Shown here one piece after another: positions 55,033 through 62,254 of a stretch of DNA of 64,000 bases (its first letter is position 1; every line of letters begins with the position of its first letter). The notes under the pieces were generated by a model. That model was not told the DNA's origin and did not search any database. It saw only the letters and a list, made by a program, of their open reading frames with translations. Both the position numbers and the translations under genes were made by a program. The DNA is from HNR sp040400085 (lineage in GTDB: Bacteria; Actinomycetota; Actinomycetes; Actinomycetales; Microbacteriaceae): assembly GCA_040400085.1 (NCBI GenBank), contig JBBAQX010000013.1, positions 1 to 64,000 of the forward strand, read 5' to 3'.

Positions 55033-55872
55033 TTACAACCGGGCCGCGTGGATAGCGGTCACGAGCAGGGCACGCGCGCCAAGTTCGTACAGGTTGTCCA
55101 TCATCTGGTTGGCCTCGGACCGCGGGATCATCACGCGGACGGCGACCCACTCCTCGTCGCGCAGCGGCGAGACCGTGGGCGATTCGATGCCGGGGGCGAT
55201 CTTCACCGCCTCGTCAAGCTTGGCTGCAGGCAGGTCGTAGTCCATGATCACGTATTGGCGGGCCACCAGAACGCCGCGGAGCCTGCGCAAAAGGGTATCG
55301 AGCTTGGCCGTCGTGTTCGGGCCGCTGATCAGGATCGCGGAGGACTTCAGGATGACCGGGCCAAAAATCTCGAGCCCGGCGGCGCGAAGGGTGGCTCCCG
55401 TTTCGACCACGTCGGCGATCGCATCGGCAACGCCCAAACGCACGGCCGACTCGACAGCGCCCTCGAGGTTCACCAGGGTCGCGACGACCCCGTGCTCGCG
55501 CAGGAAGGTGTCGACGAGCTTCGGGTAGCTCGTCGCGATCCGCAGGCCGGCAAGCTGGCTGATCTCGGTGTACTCGCCGATAGGAGCGGCGAAGCGGAAC
55601 GTTGACCGCGCGAACTCCAGGCTCTCAACCTCGAAGGCTTCGGAACCAGAATCGAGGAGCAGGTCACGGCCGGTGATCCCGGCATCGACGGCCCCGGAAC
55701 CCACATAGGTGGCGATATCGCGGGGGCGCAGGTAGAAGAACTCGACGTTATTCGTATGATCCGTGTACACCAGTTGCTTCGCATCCCGGCGCATAGCGTA
55801 CCCGGCTTCGGTGAGCATCTGGCTAGCGGTTTCTGACAGGGAACCCTTATTGGGAACGGCAATGCGCAACAT
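55033..55872 (-). CDS. hisG: ATP phosphoribosyltransferase (long form)
   Basis: First and feedback-controlled step of histidine synthesis. N-terminal LRIAVPNKGSLSETA is typical. GSGAVDAGITGRDLLLDSG near residues 57-75 and GVADAIADVVETGATLRAAGL near 147-167 form the substrate sites. The last 75 residues (YVIMDYDLPAAKLDEAVKIAPG ... VRVMIPRSE) are the regulatory domain that makes this the HisG-long type. The length of 279 is normal. It precedes hisF by 50 bp. Confidence 0.96.
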   Translation of the reverse strand: MLRIAVPNKGSLSETASQMLTEAGYAMRRDAKQLVYTDHTNNVEFFYLRPRDIATYVGSGAVDAGITGRDLLLDSGSEAFEVESLEFARSTFRFAAPIGEYTEISQLAGLRIATSYPKLVDTFLREHGVVATLVNLEGAVESAVRLGVADAIADVVETGATLRAAGLEIFGPVILKSSAILISGPNTTAKLDTLLRRLRGVLVARQYVIMDYDLPAAKLDEAVKIAPGIESPTVSPLRDEEWVAVRVMIPRSEANQMMDNLYELGARALLVTAIHAARL

Positions 55873-55924
55873 AGTGTGAGAGATCTCTCGATTAGGGGAT
55901 GTTCGGCCGGGTATACATTCCGGC

Positions 55925-56188
55925 TTATAGGTAGCGGTAAATATCTTCTGTGCTGAGGCCCTTCGCCAGCATCATCACCTGCAGGTGGTAGATGAGCTGC
56001 GAGATTTCCTCGGCGGTTTCTTCTTTGGATTCGTATTCGGCGGCCATCCATACTTCGGCCGCTTCTTCGACGATCTTCTTGCCGATCTGATGCACCCCGG
56101 CATCCAATCGGGCAACCGTGTCGGAGCCTTCTGAGCGCTGTTGCGCCTTGTCGCTGAGTTCGCGGAAGAGGTCGTCGAATGTTTTCAC
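55925..56188 (-). CDS. hisE: Phosphoribosyl-ATP pyrophosphatase
   Basis: Second step of histidine synthesis. The 87-residue helical protein has VHQIGKKIVEEAAEVWMAAEYESKEETAEEISQLIYHLQVMM, in which the paired EExxE and ExxD-like acidic motifs bind Mg2+ (here EEAAE and EEIS). Its ATG overlaps the rpe stop by 4 bp. hisG follows after 52 bp. Confidence 0.95.
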   Translation of the reverse strand: MKTFDDLFRELSDKAQQRSEGSDTVARLDAGVHQIGKKIVEEAAEVWMAAEYESKEETAEEISQLIYHLQVMMLAKGLSTEDIYRYL

Positions 56189-56877
56189 GTACCCAGGTTA
56201 CCGTCTTCGTGAGGCTGATGCGCACTCGCGGCGGCGCGGAGCTCCGCGATGCGGTCGGCGGGGGTTCCTTGAAATACGCTCGAGCCGGCGACAAAGGTGT
56301 CTGCCCCTGCCTCGGCGGCCATCACGATGGTGTCCTGGGTGATACCCCCGTCGACCTGGAGCCAGAGGTCGAGGCCGTGCTTTTTTCGTGCTTCGTTGAG
56401 GATGTTGAGCTTCGGCATCATGTCGGCCATGAACTTCTGACCTCCAAAGCCGGGCTCGACGGTCATCACGAGAATCTGGTCGAACTCGCTCAGGATGTCC
56501 AGGTAGGGTTCGACGGGAGTGCCCGGCTTGAGCGCGAGGCTCGCGCGGGACCCGATATCACGCAGGCGACGGGCCAGGCCCACGGGATCCTGGGCGGCCT
56601 CTACGTGGAAGGTCACCGAAAACACCCCGGCCTCGGCGTACGCTGGCGCCCACCTATCGGCGTCCTCGATCATGAGATGCACATCCAACGGAATCGGTGA
56701 CACCTCCTGTAACCGGGCCACCACCGGCAGCCCCAACGTGAGGTTAGGCACAAAGTGGTTATCCATCACGTCAACATGGGCGGCATCGGCGCTACTGATG
56801 CGCTGAAGCTCGGCCTCAAGGTTCGCAAAGTCCGACGACAGGATGCTGGGATTAATACGCTGACTCACAAGACCCAT
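56185..56877 (-). CDS. rpe: Ribulose-phosphate 3-epimerase
   Basis: Interconverts ribulose-5-phosphate and xylulose-5-phosphate. Core motifs are INPSILSSDFANLEAEL near residues 8-24, HVDVMDNHFVPNLTLG near 34-49, HLMIEDADRW, LVMTVEPGFGGQKF near 140-153 and VDGGI near 177-181. The length of 230 is normal. The start is overlapped by the read-through end of the rsmB remnant. The usual upstream neighbour, rsmB, has been pushed 5 kb away by island B. Confidence 0.95.
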   Translation of the reverse strand: MGLVSQRINPSILSSDFANLEAELQRISSADAAHVDVMDNHFVPNLTLGLPVVARLQEVSPIPLDVHLMIEDADRWAPAYAEAGVFSVTFHVEAAQDPVGLARRLRDIGSRASLALKPGTPVEPYLDILSEFDQILVMTVEPGFGGQKFMADMMPKLNILNEARKKHGLDLWLQVDGGITQDTIVMAAEAGADTFVAGSSVFQGTPADRIAELRAAASAHQPHEDGNLGT

Positions 56878-56932
56878 CCTACGCGCGGGTTAGGCCTGCC
56901 GGGGTCTCTGCCCCCGCCCGCCCCTCCCGCGG

Positions 56933-56994
56933 AAAGTTTTTGTTCGGTTCCGCGGTTTTTTGACCGAAAAGCCGCGGAACGGAACAAAAACTTT
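56933..56994. repeat. Long hairpin between the rsmB remnant and rpe
   Basis: Two 23-bp arms (56933-56955 and 56972-56994) match at 22 of 23 positions around a 16-bp loop. The centre of each arm is CCGCGGAAC, flanked by an A/T run. It could be the old rsmB terminator or a chromosomal repeat element. Copies elsewhere in the genome would tell these apart. Confidence 0.75.
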
Positions 56995-57021
56995 TCGGGC
57001 GGGCCTGCGCGGCGAGCGCGC

Positions 57022-57355
57022 GCGGCCTTCGCCGACTTCTCGAACAGCGCAATGAACATCGCGTCCGTGCCGTGGCGGTGCGGCCACAGTTGCACCGAGA
57101 GCTCGTCGCCACCCAGGTCGACGGGCTCCGGGGCAAGCGAGTGCAGCACCTCACGGGCCGAGATTTCCGTGATCTCCGGGTGATTCTTCAGCATGCTATT
57201 GGCAACGGTGCGGGTCTCGGCGCGATGCGGCGAACACGTGACGTACGCGAGGAGACCACCCGGGCGAAGCGAGCTGGCCGCGGAATCGAGCAGGGCATCC
57301 TGAAGCGAGGTCAACGGGGGAACATCCGTCGGCGATTTACGCCAGCGCGCCTCCG
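57022..57355. repeat. Left 334-bp direct repeat (rsmB 3' end, copy 1)
   Basis: Aligns without gaps to 61921-62254; I count about 16 mismatches (about 95% identity). One of them changes the rsmB stop from TAG to AAG. The repeat ends at CTCCG, the first bases of the hairpin at 57351-57371. Confidence 0.95.
57027..57355 (-). pseudogene. Detached 3' end of rsmB
   Basis: Encodes the last 110 or so residues of RsmB (EARWRKSPTDVPPLTSLQ ... HRHGTDAMFIALFEKSA) with no methyltransferase N terminus. The frame is open upstream to 57449, where foreign sequence supplies MNTWQATDSF. Because TAG is AAG here, it also reads on past 57027 to 56865, into the rpe start. It is best seen as the part of the resident rsmB left attached to rpe when island B entered. 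The complete rsmB lies at 61926-63359. Confidence 0.85.
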
Positions 57356-57371
57356 ACAAAAGTTGTCGGAG
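57351..57371. repeat. Perfect hairpin at the junction of island B
   Basis: CTCCGACAA (57351-57359) pairs with TTGTCGGAG (57363-57371) around a 3-nt loop. The homology to intact rsmB stops inside its left arm, after CTCCG at 57355, so the hairpin straddles the breakpoint. Confidence 0.8.
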
Positions 57372-57460
57372 CTGATCAAGCGATTGGAGCCCAGCACACC
57401 CGATGTCAAACGAATCGGAGAACGAATCAGTTGCTTGCCAGGTGTTCAATTAATAGTCGA

Positions 57461-58525
57461 TTAATTTAGCCACGAACGGGTTGGTGTATATAGAGGCGCA
57501 CGGGCCTCGGAGCGCTGCTTGATTCTGTCGGCTAATCGCAGAAGCCGTTCGGTTCGCTTTTCCTTGTTTTTAGTCGAGGAACCCCGATAGAGCTTCGCAA
57601 TCGCATTAGGATATTCGCGTGTCAGCTTGCCGATAAAATCAGGCTCGATCGACTTCGCATACGCCAGTTGACCACCCAATCGAGTCCGCAATTTGTCCGG
57701 AGCTGTGGACCCACGCTGAGCATGCGATTCAAACCCATATCGTTCGACGTAGTACAGCTCTTGACGAAGACGCTTTTTAAATGGACGAGGAAGGCGTGGC
57801 CGGTCAGTCTCTGACGTTGATAGCCCTGTGACATAGAGAGGCTGACCATGCTTCAACGTGCGACTCTTCTTTATGTTAAGCACGTGCCCATGGTTTACAC
57901 AGAGCTGGGCAATCTCGTTATCCATGTTGAAAAGTTCATCACTCGACAATACAATGTCGTCAGCATAACGTGTGACCGACAGATTGCCTGCGCTCGCTAG
58001 GTCAGCGAGGTCCCTGTCGAAGGAGGCCATAGCAATGTTCGCCATTGCCGGGCTCGTACTGAACCCGGTCGGCAAGATTCCGTCTACTGTCGTCAACCGC
58101 GCCAACATCGTCGCAATGACCTCGCAGAATCCGTAACTCTGCAACCCAGCAATGACACTGTCCCTAGTAACGTGATCGAAAAAATGATTTAGATCGAATC
58201 GCTGCAAGTACCGATGCCCAATGTGCGGAAACGCATTGGTCAAGGTTGAGCGTCCACGAACATATCCGTTCACATGATCAGGTAGATCGATGGTTGCGAT
58301 TAGGAGTCCCAGCATCCGCCTATGAATGTTCTTGAGCCCCTCGTCCGTAGGCTGGGTTATTACCCGCCAATTTGCGCCGCTCTGGATGCTGTACTTTCTT
58401 ATCAATCGTGATCGATTCAACTCTGATGCAAAGTACTCAAGCCGTTCGGTTGTTGTACCGAGACGCTGCTCAAGGTGAGTCAATTCCTTAACGAATGACG
58501 CTGGTAAGGTCCGGGAGTTCATCAT
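57461..58525 (-). CDS. Retron-type reverse transcriptase
   Basis: A 354-residue RT. In order: GYVRGRSTLTNAFPH (87-101, the retron NAxxH region), FDLNHFFDHV (110-119, first catalytic aspartate), LPTGFSTSPAMANIAM (151-166), the catalytic YADD at 187-190 in VTRYADDIVLSS, HVLNIKKSR (214-222), and YVTGL at 231-235, the VTG motif that marks retron RTs and helps bind the msr RNA. No maturase or endonuclease domain follows, which argues against a group II intron. The basic C-terminal tail is retron-like. It lies 67 bp after the DUF3800 gene on the same strand. Retron RTs make branched RNA-DNA (msDNA) and act in anti-phage defence. AbiA/AbiK-type RTs are a less likely alternative. Confidence 0.88.
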   Translation of the reverse strand: MMNSRTLPASFVKELTHLEQRLGTTTERLEYFASELNRSRLIRKYSIQSGANWRVITQPTDEGLKNIHRRMLGLLIATIDLPDHVNGYVRGRSTLTNAFPHIGHRYLQRFDLNHFFDHVTRDSVIAGLQSYGFCEVIATMLARLTTVDGILPTGFSTSPAMANIAMASFDRDLADLASAGNLSVTRYADDIVLSSDELFNMDNEIAQLCVNHGHVLNIKKSRTLKHGQPLYVTGLSTSETDRPRLPRPFKKRLRQELYYVERYGFESHAQRGSTAPDKLRTRLGGQLAYAKSIEPDFIGKLTREYPNAIAKLYRGSSTKNKEKRTERLLRLADRIKQRSEARAPLYTPTRSWLN

Positions 58526-58592
58526 CCCTGATTAGTAATTGATTTTACGATCACAGACGCGACTCGCGCCTCGAATGTTTGTTTCCCGGACC

Positions 58593-59270
58593 TCATACTA
58601 ATTCTATTCCTTTTCGTGCTGACTTATGAGCTTGCTTGTCAAAATCGAATAGATGAGCGAGATGAACTGCCATGCCATATTTGACACGGTCAAGCTTAAA
58701 CTGTTGTATCTCCTTTTTCTCCCCTGACAGGCCTATTCCCACAAGTGCCAGAGTGTAGTCCACGACCGCGAGCACAGGTGCTGTTTTCTTCCCGATACAA
58801 ACATTAGCCACACCGACATGCTTTAGATCCTCACGCGCTATTTCAACTATTCGAGAGTACAAATTGTCTAGCCTCGATTCATTCTCGAAGACGAAAAGCA
58901 CTTCGACGGTTTGATAGCGAATCAAGATATTACGAATGAGCACGTAGTACATGTTCAGAAGGAGATCTACATCTTCGACACCAGACTCACGACGCGAGAA
59001 CACAACATGGGCCCTGAAATCCATTTTTCGCATAGCCCCGACAAAAGCGCCACGAACGCTTTCGCTATCCTCACAATGATGAAACCCCTGAGTCTCAAAT
59101 TCTCCGCGCTTAACATAATTGTTCCAGTGCATATCATCCGCGAGAACATCGGAATGGACTTTCACCAGCTGGGCCTCTAGCTCTTTTACATCTGGGGTAA
59201 CTACCGCCCCCACCAAAACCTGCTCAGAGTCAGCATGAATACCAGACTCATCAAGGAAAACAGTGATCAT
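58593..59270 (-). CDS. DUF3800 protein, candidate retron effector
   Basis: About 225 residues. ITVFLDESG near the N terminus carries the DESG motif of DUF3800, and AVVDYTLALVGIGL near the C terminus supplies the conserved aspartate. The family is predicted to have an RNase H-like fold and may be a nuclease. ATG at 59270 gives the usual short lead into the first strand; an ATG at 59288 is in frame but has its ribosome site too close. It precedes the RT by 67 bp. DUF3800 proteins have been listed, as I recall, as the associated gene of one bioinformatic retron type (type VII), so this is the probable toxic effector. Composition is AT-richer than the host genes. Confidence 0.82.
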   Translation of the reverse strand: MITVFLDESGIHADSEQVLVGAVVTPDVKELEAQLVKVHSDVLADDMHWNNYVKRGEFETQGFHHCEDSESVRGAFVGAMRKMDFRAHVVFSRRESGVEDVDLLLNMYYVLIRNILIRYQTVEVLFVFENESRLDNLYSRIVEIAREDLKHVGVANVCIGKKTAPVLAVVDYTLALVGIGLSGEKKEIQQFKLDRVKYGMAVHLAHLFDFDKQAHKSARKGIELV

Positions 59271-59337
59271 TAACTGAGAATATCGCATCCTTCGCGAACA
59301 GAGTACAGAAATCTGAAATATGGATTATTAGAGCGTT

Positions 59338-59481
59338 AGATTCCAAACATTAATCTGTGGCATACGGCCAGATCAAATGGCCCCAGACCACCGTTGGTCG
59401 TTCGAACGGCATCCATGAGCAAAAAATCTCGCATGCAATACACCCGACCTCACATAAGGAGTTACTATCCCTGGGGTCGGG
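59338..59481 (-). ncRNA. Candidate msr-msd (retron RNA) region
   Basis: The 586-bp gap 59271-59856 has no convincing gene. Near its downstream end, close to the DUF3800 start, lie consecutive hairpins: AGATT/AATCT (59338-59356), GGCCA/TGGCC (59366-59382), GACCA/TGGTC with a 4-nt loop (59386-59399), the palindrome CGTTCGAACG (59399-59408), and a longer hairpin CCCGACC/GGTCGGG (59443-59481) with inner pairing. TGTGGCATA and its complement also occur about 400 nt apart (near 59755-59763 and 59356-59364) and could be the a1/a2 pair, but a 9-mer this far apart may be chance. Exact ends are not known. An 83-residue frame at 59496-59747 (minus) lacks any support. Confidence 0.35.
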
Positions 59482-59856
59482 ATGACTGTCTCGGATCATT
59501 GTTGCACCTCAGTCCTCGCTCTACGAACACAAGCTCCGAGCATCACACGACGCAGCCTGATACGCAACCGTTGATGTCCAGAGAACCGGTGAAAATGCAC
59601 GACCGACCGTTCCGACATACTGTGAATCCGGCTGCCAACAACATGGTTCACATATCTCGAGACCTTACCGAGAATAGAACTTCTCAACAACCGAAAGGCA
59701 ATATTCTGAGCGAATTTAATCACCCTAGGCACATCCGAGAACCGCATTAATTTCTTTATGCCACAACACTGGTTTTCTTGAAAACATTAGGCACCAATAA
59801 CACCATCGACTTTTCAGAGCGTATACGCCTCCACGCTACGAGCCTAAAGGCATATC

Positions 59857-60333
59857 TTACTCAGGATCATCCGGAGAGGTGAGAATACGGGGGCATGTTT
59901 TCTCTGCCGAGTTGGGGGCGAGTACGGCAGCGTTGTCGTATGAGTGATCGGCTTTCACGACCATTGGGATCACATCTTTCTCCGACCGAAGCATGACTAT
60001 CTTGCCATCTTTCTGGAAGACGAAGAATAGGTTGTCCTCATCGGATGAAAATCTCTGCGAAATAACGTGTTGTCCGACCTCTTTATCCACAAGTTCAGGG
60101 GAGCTGTACACATTGAACACAGAAACCCTGTCCCACTCCCATGGCGTAAGACTCGCTAAAAGAGGAGCGCCCTGGATCTCGCAGACACTTTCAAGAGCAG
60201 TAGCTAAAACGTCATCCGTCACGATAGGAAGTCGTGGTTGCGACTCAGGTGCACTACAGCTGGACAACGCAAATACACCCAAGACAGCCAAAGTCAAACG
60301 CAGATGTTTAGTGAGGTTCCTCACCACGCTCAT
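59857..60333 (-). CDS. Small lipoprotein, candidate immunity protein
   Basis: A 158-residue protein with a basic N terminus, a hydrophobic stretch (LRLTLAVLGVFALSSC) and lipobox cysteine 26, so it should be lipidated by Lgt (42109-43107) and held on the outer face of the membrane. The mature part is acidic and beta-rich and matches no family I know. Its ATG overlaps the toxin stop by 4 bp. That position suggests an immunity protein that protects against the neighbouring secreted toxin. A function in secretion is possible instead. Confidence 0.65.
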   Translation of the reverse strand: MSVVRNLTKHLRLTLAVLGVFALSSCSAPESQPRLPIVTDDVLATALESVCEIQGAPLLASLTPWEWDRVSVFNVYSSPELVDKEVGQHVISQRFSSDEDNLFFVFQKDGKIVMLRSEKDVIPMVVKADHSYDNAAVLAPNSAEKTCPRILTSPDDPE

Positions 60334-61523
60334 GAAGTAGTTCCTCTTTGCAAAAATTTCCCTGCCGGATTTCCATCAAGCGTGAAATTTTCGTCCGGAT
60401 GCCCAACATCATTGATGCCGAGGTCAGACCAGCCAAGTTTTCCATCTTTAGTAACCACCACCATATCGCCCCGCGAAACTGCCTCCTGTACTTTACGGGC
60501 AAGTTCTTCCTCTGAAGCCCATGGGTTCGCAGTTGCAATGTCACGCCCGATTTGATTGTTATATAGGTCCATGGCCTCACGAGGTGCCTGGTTACCTGGA
60601 ATTCCCTCATGCGCCGTTGCATATGTTGAGGCCCACTCAATCCCGTAGCGTTTTGTCATCAGGGCGTTCCAATATGCATGTCGAAACGCATCGGTATGAT
60701 CATCGTTTCCGGCGAGACCAGTAGGGTCTGATCTCAGCGGAAATTTCGACGTTGCTTCGCTAAATGCGTTGTCATGAATATCCCGAAAATCTTTAAGATC
60801 CCACGGCCTTAACCCATCCAACAAGAACCCTTCAAAGCTTGTCATGTCTTGAGGATCAATTTTTTCGCCCAACCTGTCGGCGATCCAGGCATTGAACCCA
60901 CTGGGAGTCCATTTAATCATGCCGTCTGGATCATCTCGCACTTGATATTCCTTGAGGATGTCTTCAAGTGATGGTTTTTTCTTCGGGTCCTGAGAGTTTC
61001 CAACCGTAACTATAGCGTTGCCGTTGAGCCCAGTGAGTTCATACGCCAGATTGTTCAACTTGTTTTCGATATTTCGATACGCCTCTTTCGCAGCGCTTTC
61101 TCTACGTCCGGTCAACTCTCGGCCGAAGGTCATGAACTCAAAAGCATTTGAGATGGTACCAAAACCTGGAATCAATACCGATAAACCCGATTGGAGGTTG
61201 GTCTTGATCCGCTCGTCTATAGTTGCGTCGGGGAGCTCGGAAAGTTTGGTCGCGGCGTCATCCAGAATTGCGTTGGCTTCAACGATGATGTCGCGCGCAC
61301 TCCTCAGAATTCTGGCGTTTATCGCAATGTTTGACGAGTGGCGCGTGAACTGGTTCGAGGCTGCCTGCGCGGAAACACCCTGCCATCCTGGTCTCGCGGA
61401 AGCGTCTTTCCAGGTTTGTTCAGTTTTATCAAGGGTCCTTGCGGTGGAATCAAAAGCGCTGTGAACATTATACCGTGGTGCCGAGCTAATTCCTTCAAGA
61501 AGGCGCTCAAATTGTCCGGTCAT
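60330..61523 (-). CDS. WXG-like secreted toxin with DUF6973-type C-terminal domain
   Basis: A 397-residue protein. Residues 1-110 are helical, with TWKDASARPGWQGVSAQAA (37-55) matching the W-x-G turn of type VII secretion substrates. A hydrophobic GLSVLIPGFGTISNAFEFM segment (113-131) follows. The C-terminal domain has DDHTDAFRHAYWNALM (274-289), AHEG (304-307) and MDLYNNQIGRDIA (318-330), the histidine- and aspartate-rich pattern I associate with DUF6973, found at the ends of actinobacterial polymorphic toxins. Its activity is unknown; the conserved H/D/E residues suggest hydrolysis. It overlaps its partner upstream and the lipoprotein downstream by 4 bp each. Confidence 0.7.
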   Translation of the reverse strand: MTGQFERLLEGISSAPRYNVHSAFDSTARTLDKTEQTWKDASARPGWQGVSAQAASNQFTRHSSNIAINARILRSARDIIVEANAILDDAATKLSELPDATIDERIKTNLQSGLSVLIPGFGTISNAFEFMTFGRELTGRRESAAKEAYRNIENKLNNLAYELTGLNGNAIVTVGNSQDPKKKPSLEDILKEYQVRDDPDGMIKWTPSGFNAWIADRLGEKIDPQDMTSFEGFLLDGLRPWDLKDFRDIHDNAFSEATSKFPLRSDPTGLAGNDDHTDAFRHAYWNALMTKRYGIEWASTYATAHEGIPGNQAPREAMDLYNNQIGRDIATANPWASEEELARKVQEAVSRGDMVVVTKDGKLGWSDLGINDVGHPDENFTLDGNPAGKFLQRGTTS

Positions 61524-61852
61524 GCGCCGGACGAGGATCTGACGGCTGACAGCTTTCGCATCAGGTGGGCTAATTGGGTTGTGTGTTCTTCGTCTGCGCG
61601 AGAGATATTGTCGAGTGCCGTTGACACGTTTTGATGTGCTACGGAGAACGCAGAATGGGCATCCTCAACGATTTGTTTGGCAATGGAGGCGGATTCAGAG
61701 ACTGCCTGATCGAGTAGTCGAGAGGCAGCTACTCCGACAACGGTAACCGTTTCATAATCACCCTTTACCGATTGGGCCAGCTCAGCACTGTCCCGTAACG
61801 ACCGCAGAGTTGCGCCCGCATGTTCAGCATGTATCGAAACAATATGATTCAT
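61520..61852 (-). CDS. Small helical partner of the secreted toxin (WXG100-like)
   Basis: A 110-residue, almost entirely alpha-helical protein without signal peptide or membrane helix (SIAKQIVEDAHSAFSVAHQNVSTALDNI). Size and composition fit the small helical chaperone or co-secreted partner that precedes type VII toxins, although a clear WXG turn is missing. ATG overlap of 4 bp with the toxin gene implies one operon. The 73-bp gap to rsmB probably holds their promoter. Confidence 0.55.
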   Translation of the reverse strand: MNHIVSIHAEHAGATLRSLRDSAELAQSVKGDYETVTVVGVAASRLLDQAVSESASIAKQIVEDAHSAFSVAHQNVSTALDNISRADEEHTTQLAHLMRKLSAVRSSSGA

Positions 61853-61920
61853 CTGGATTCCTTATAATCAGAAACATAACGATTCCGACCAAGCTACCAC
61901 AAGATAATGTCGCGCGTCGC

Positions 61921-62254
61921 GCGGCCTACGCCGACTTCTCGAACAGCGCGATGAACATCGCGTCCGTGCCGTGGCGATGCGGCCACAGCTGCACCGAGAG
62001 CTCGTCGCCTCCCAGGTCGACGGGCTCCGGGGCAAGCGAGTGCAGCACCGCGCGCGCCGAGATTTCCGTAATCTCCGGGTGATTCTTGAGCATGCCATTG
62101 GCAATGGTGCGGGTCTCTGCGCGATGCGGCGAACACGTCACGTACGCAAGGAGACCACCCGGGCGAAGCGAGCTGGCCGCGGAATCGAGCAGGGCATCCT
62201 GAAGCGAGGTCAACGGGGGAACATCCGTCGGCGACTTACGCCAGCGCGCCTCCG
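61921..62254. repeat. Right 334-bp direct repeat (rsmB 3' end, copy 2)
   Basis: Partner of 57022-57355. This copy keeps the TAG stop and is joined to the rest of rsmB. Confidence 0.95.

Larger units (their letters stand above)
57356..61920. mobile_element. Accessory island B inside a duplicated rsmB 3' end
   Basis: About 4.6 kb flanked by 334-bp direct repeats of the rsmB 3' end. It holds a retron RT, a DUF3800 protein, a structured leader and a three-gene toxin cassette, all on the minus strand like the host operon. No integrase, transposase or resolvase is seen. Entry by homologous recombination using rsmB sequence carried in from a relative fits the roughly 5% divergence of the repeats. 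Confidence 0.7.

Noticed and set aside
57461..58525. Group II intron maturase as an identity for the RT
   Set aside because: No maturase (X) or HNH domain, length only 354 residues, and a VTG motif is present; no intron-like RNA structure was recognised around it.
59496..59747. 83-residue minus-strand frame in the retron leader
   Set aside because: No recognised family, weak ribosome site, unusual arginine-rich composition, and it lies in a stretch rich in hairpins with an equally long frame on the other strand.
59394..59750. 118-residue plus-strand frame in the same leader
   Set aside because: Antisense to the region's likely transcript, no family and no ribosome site.
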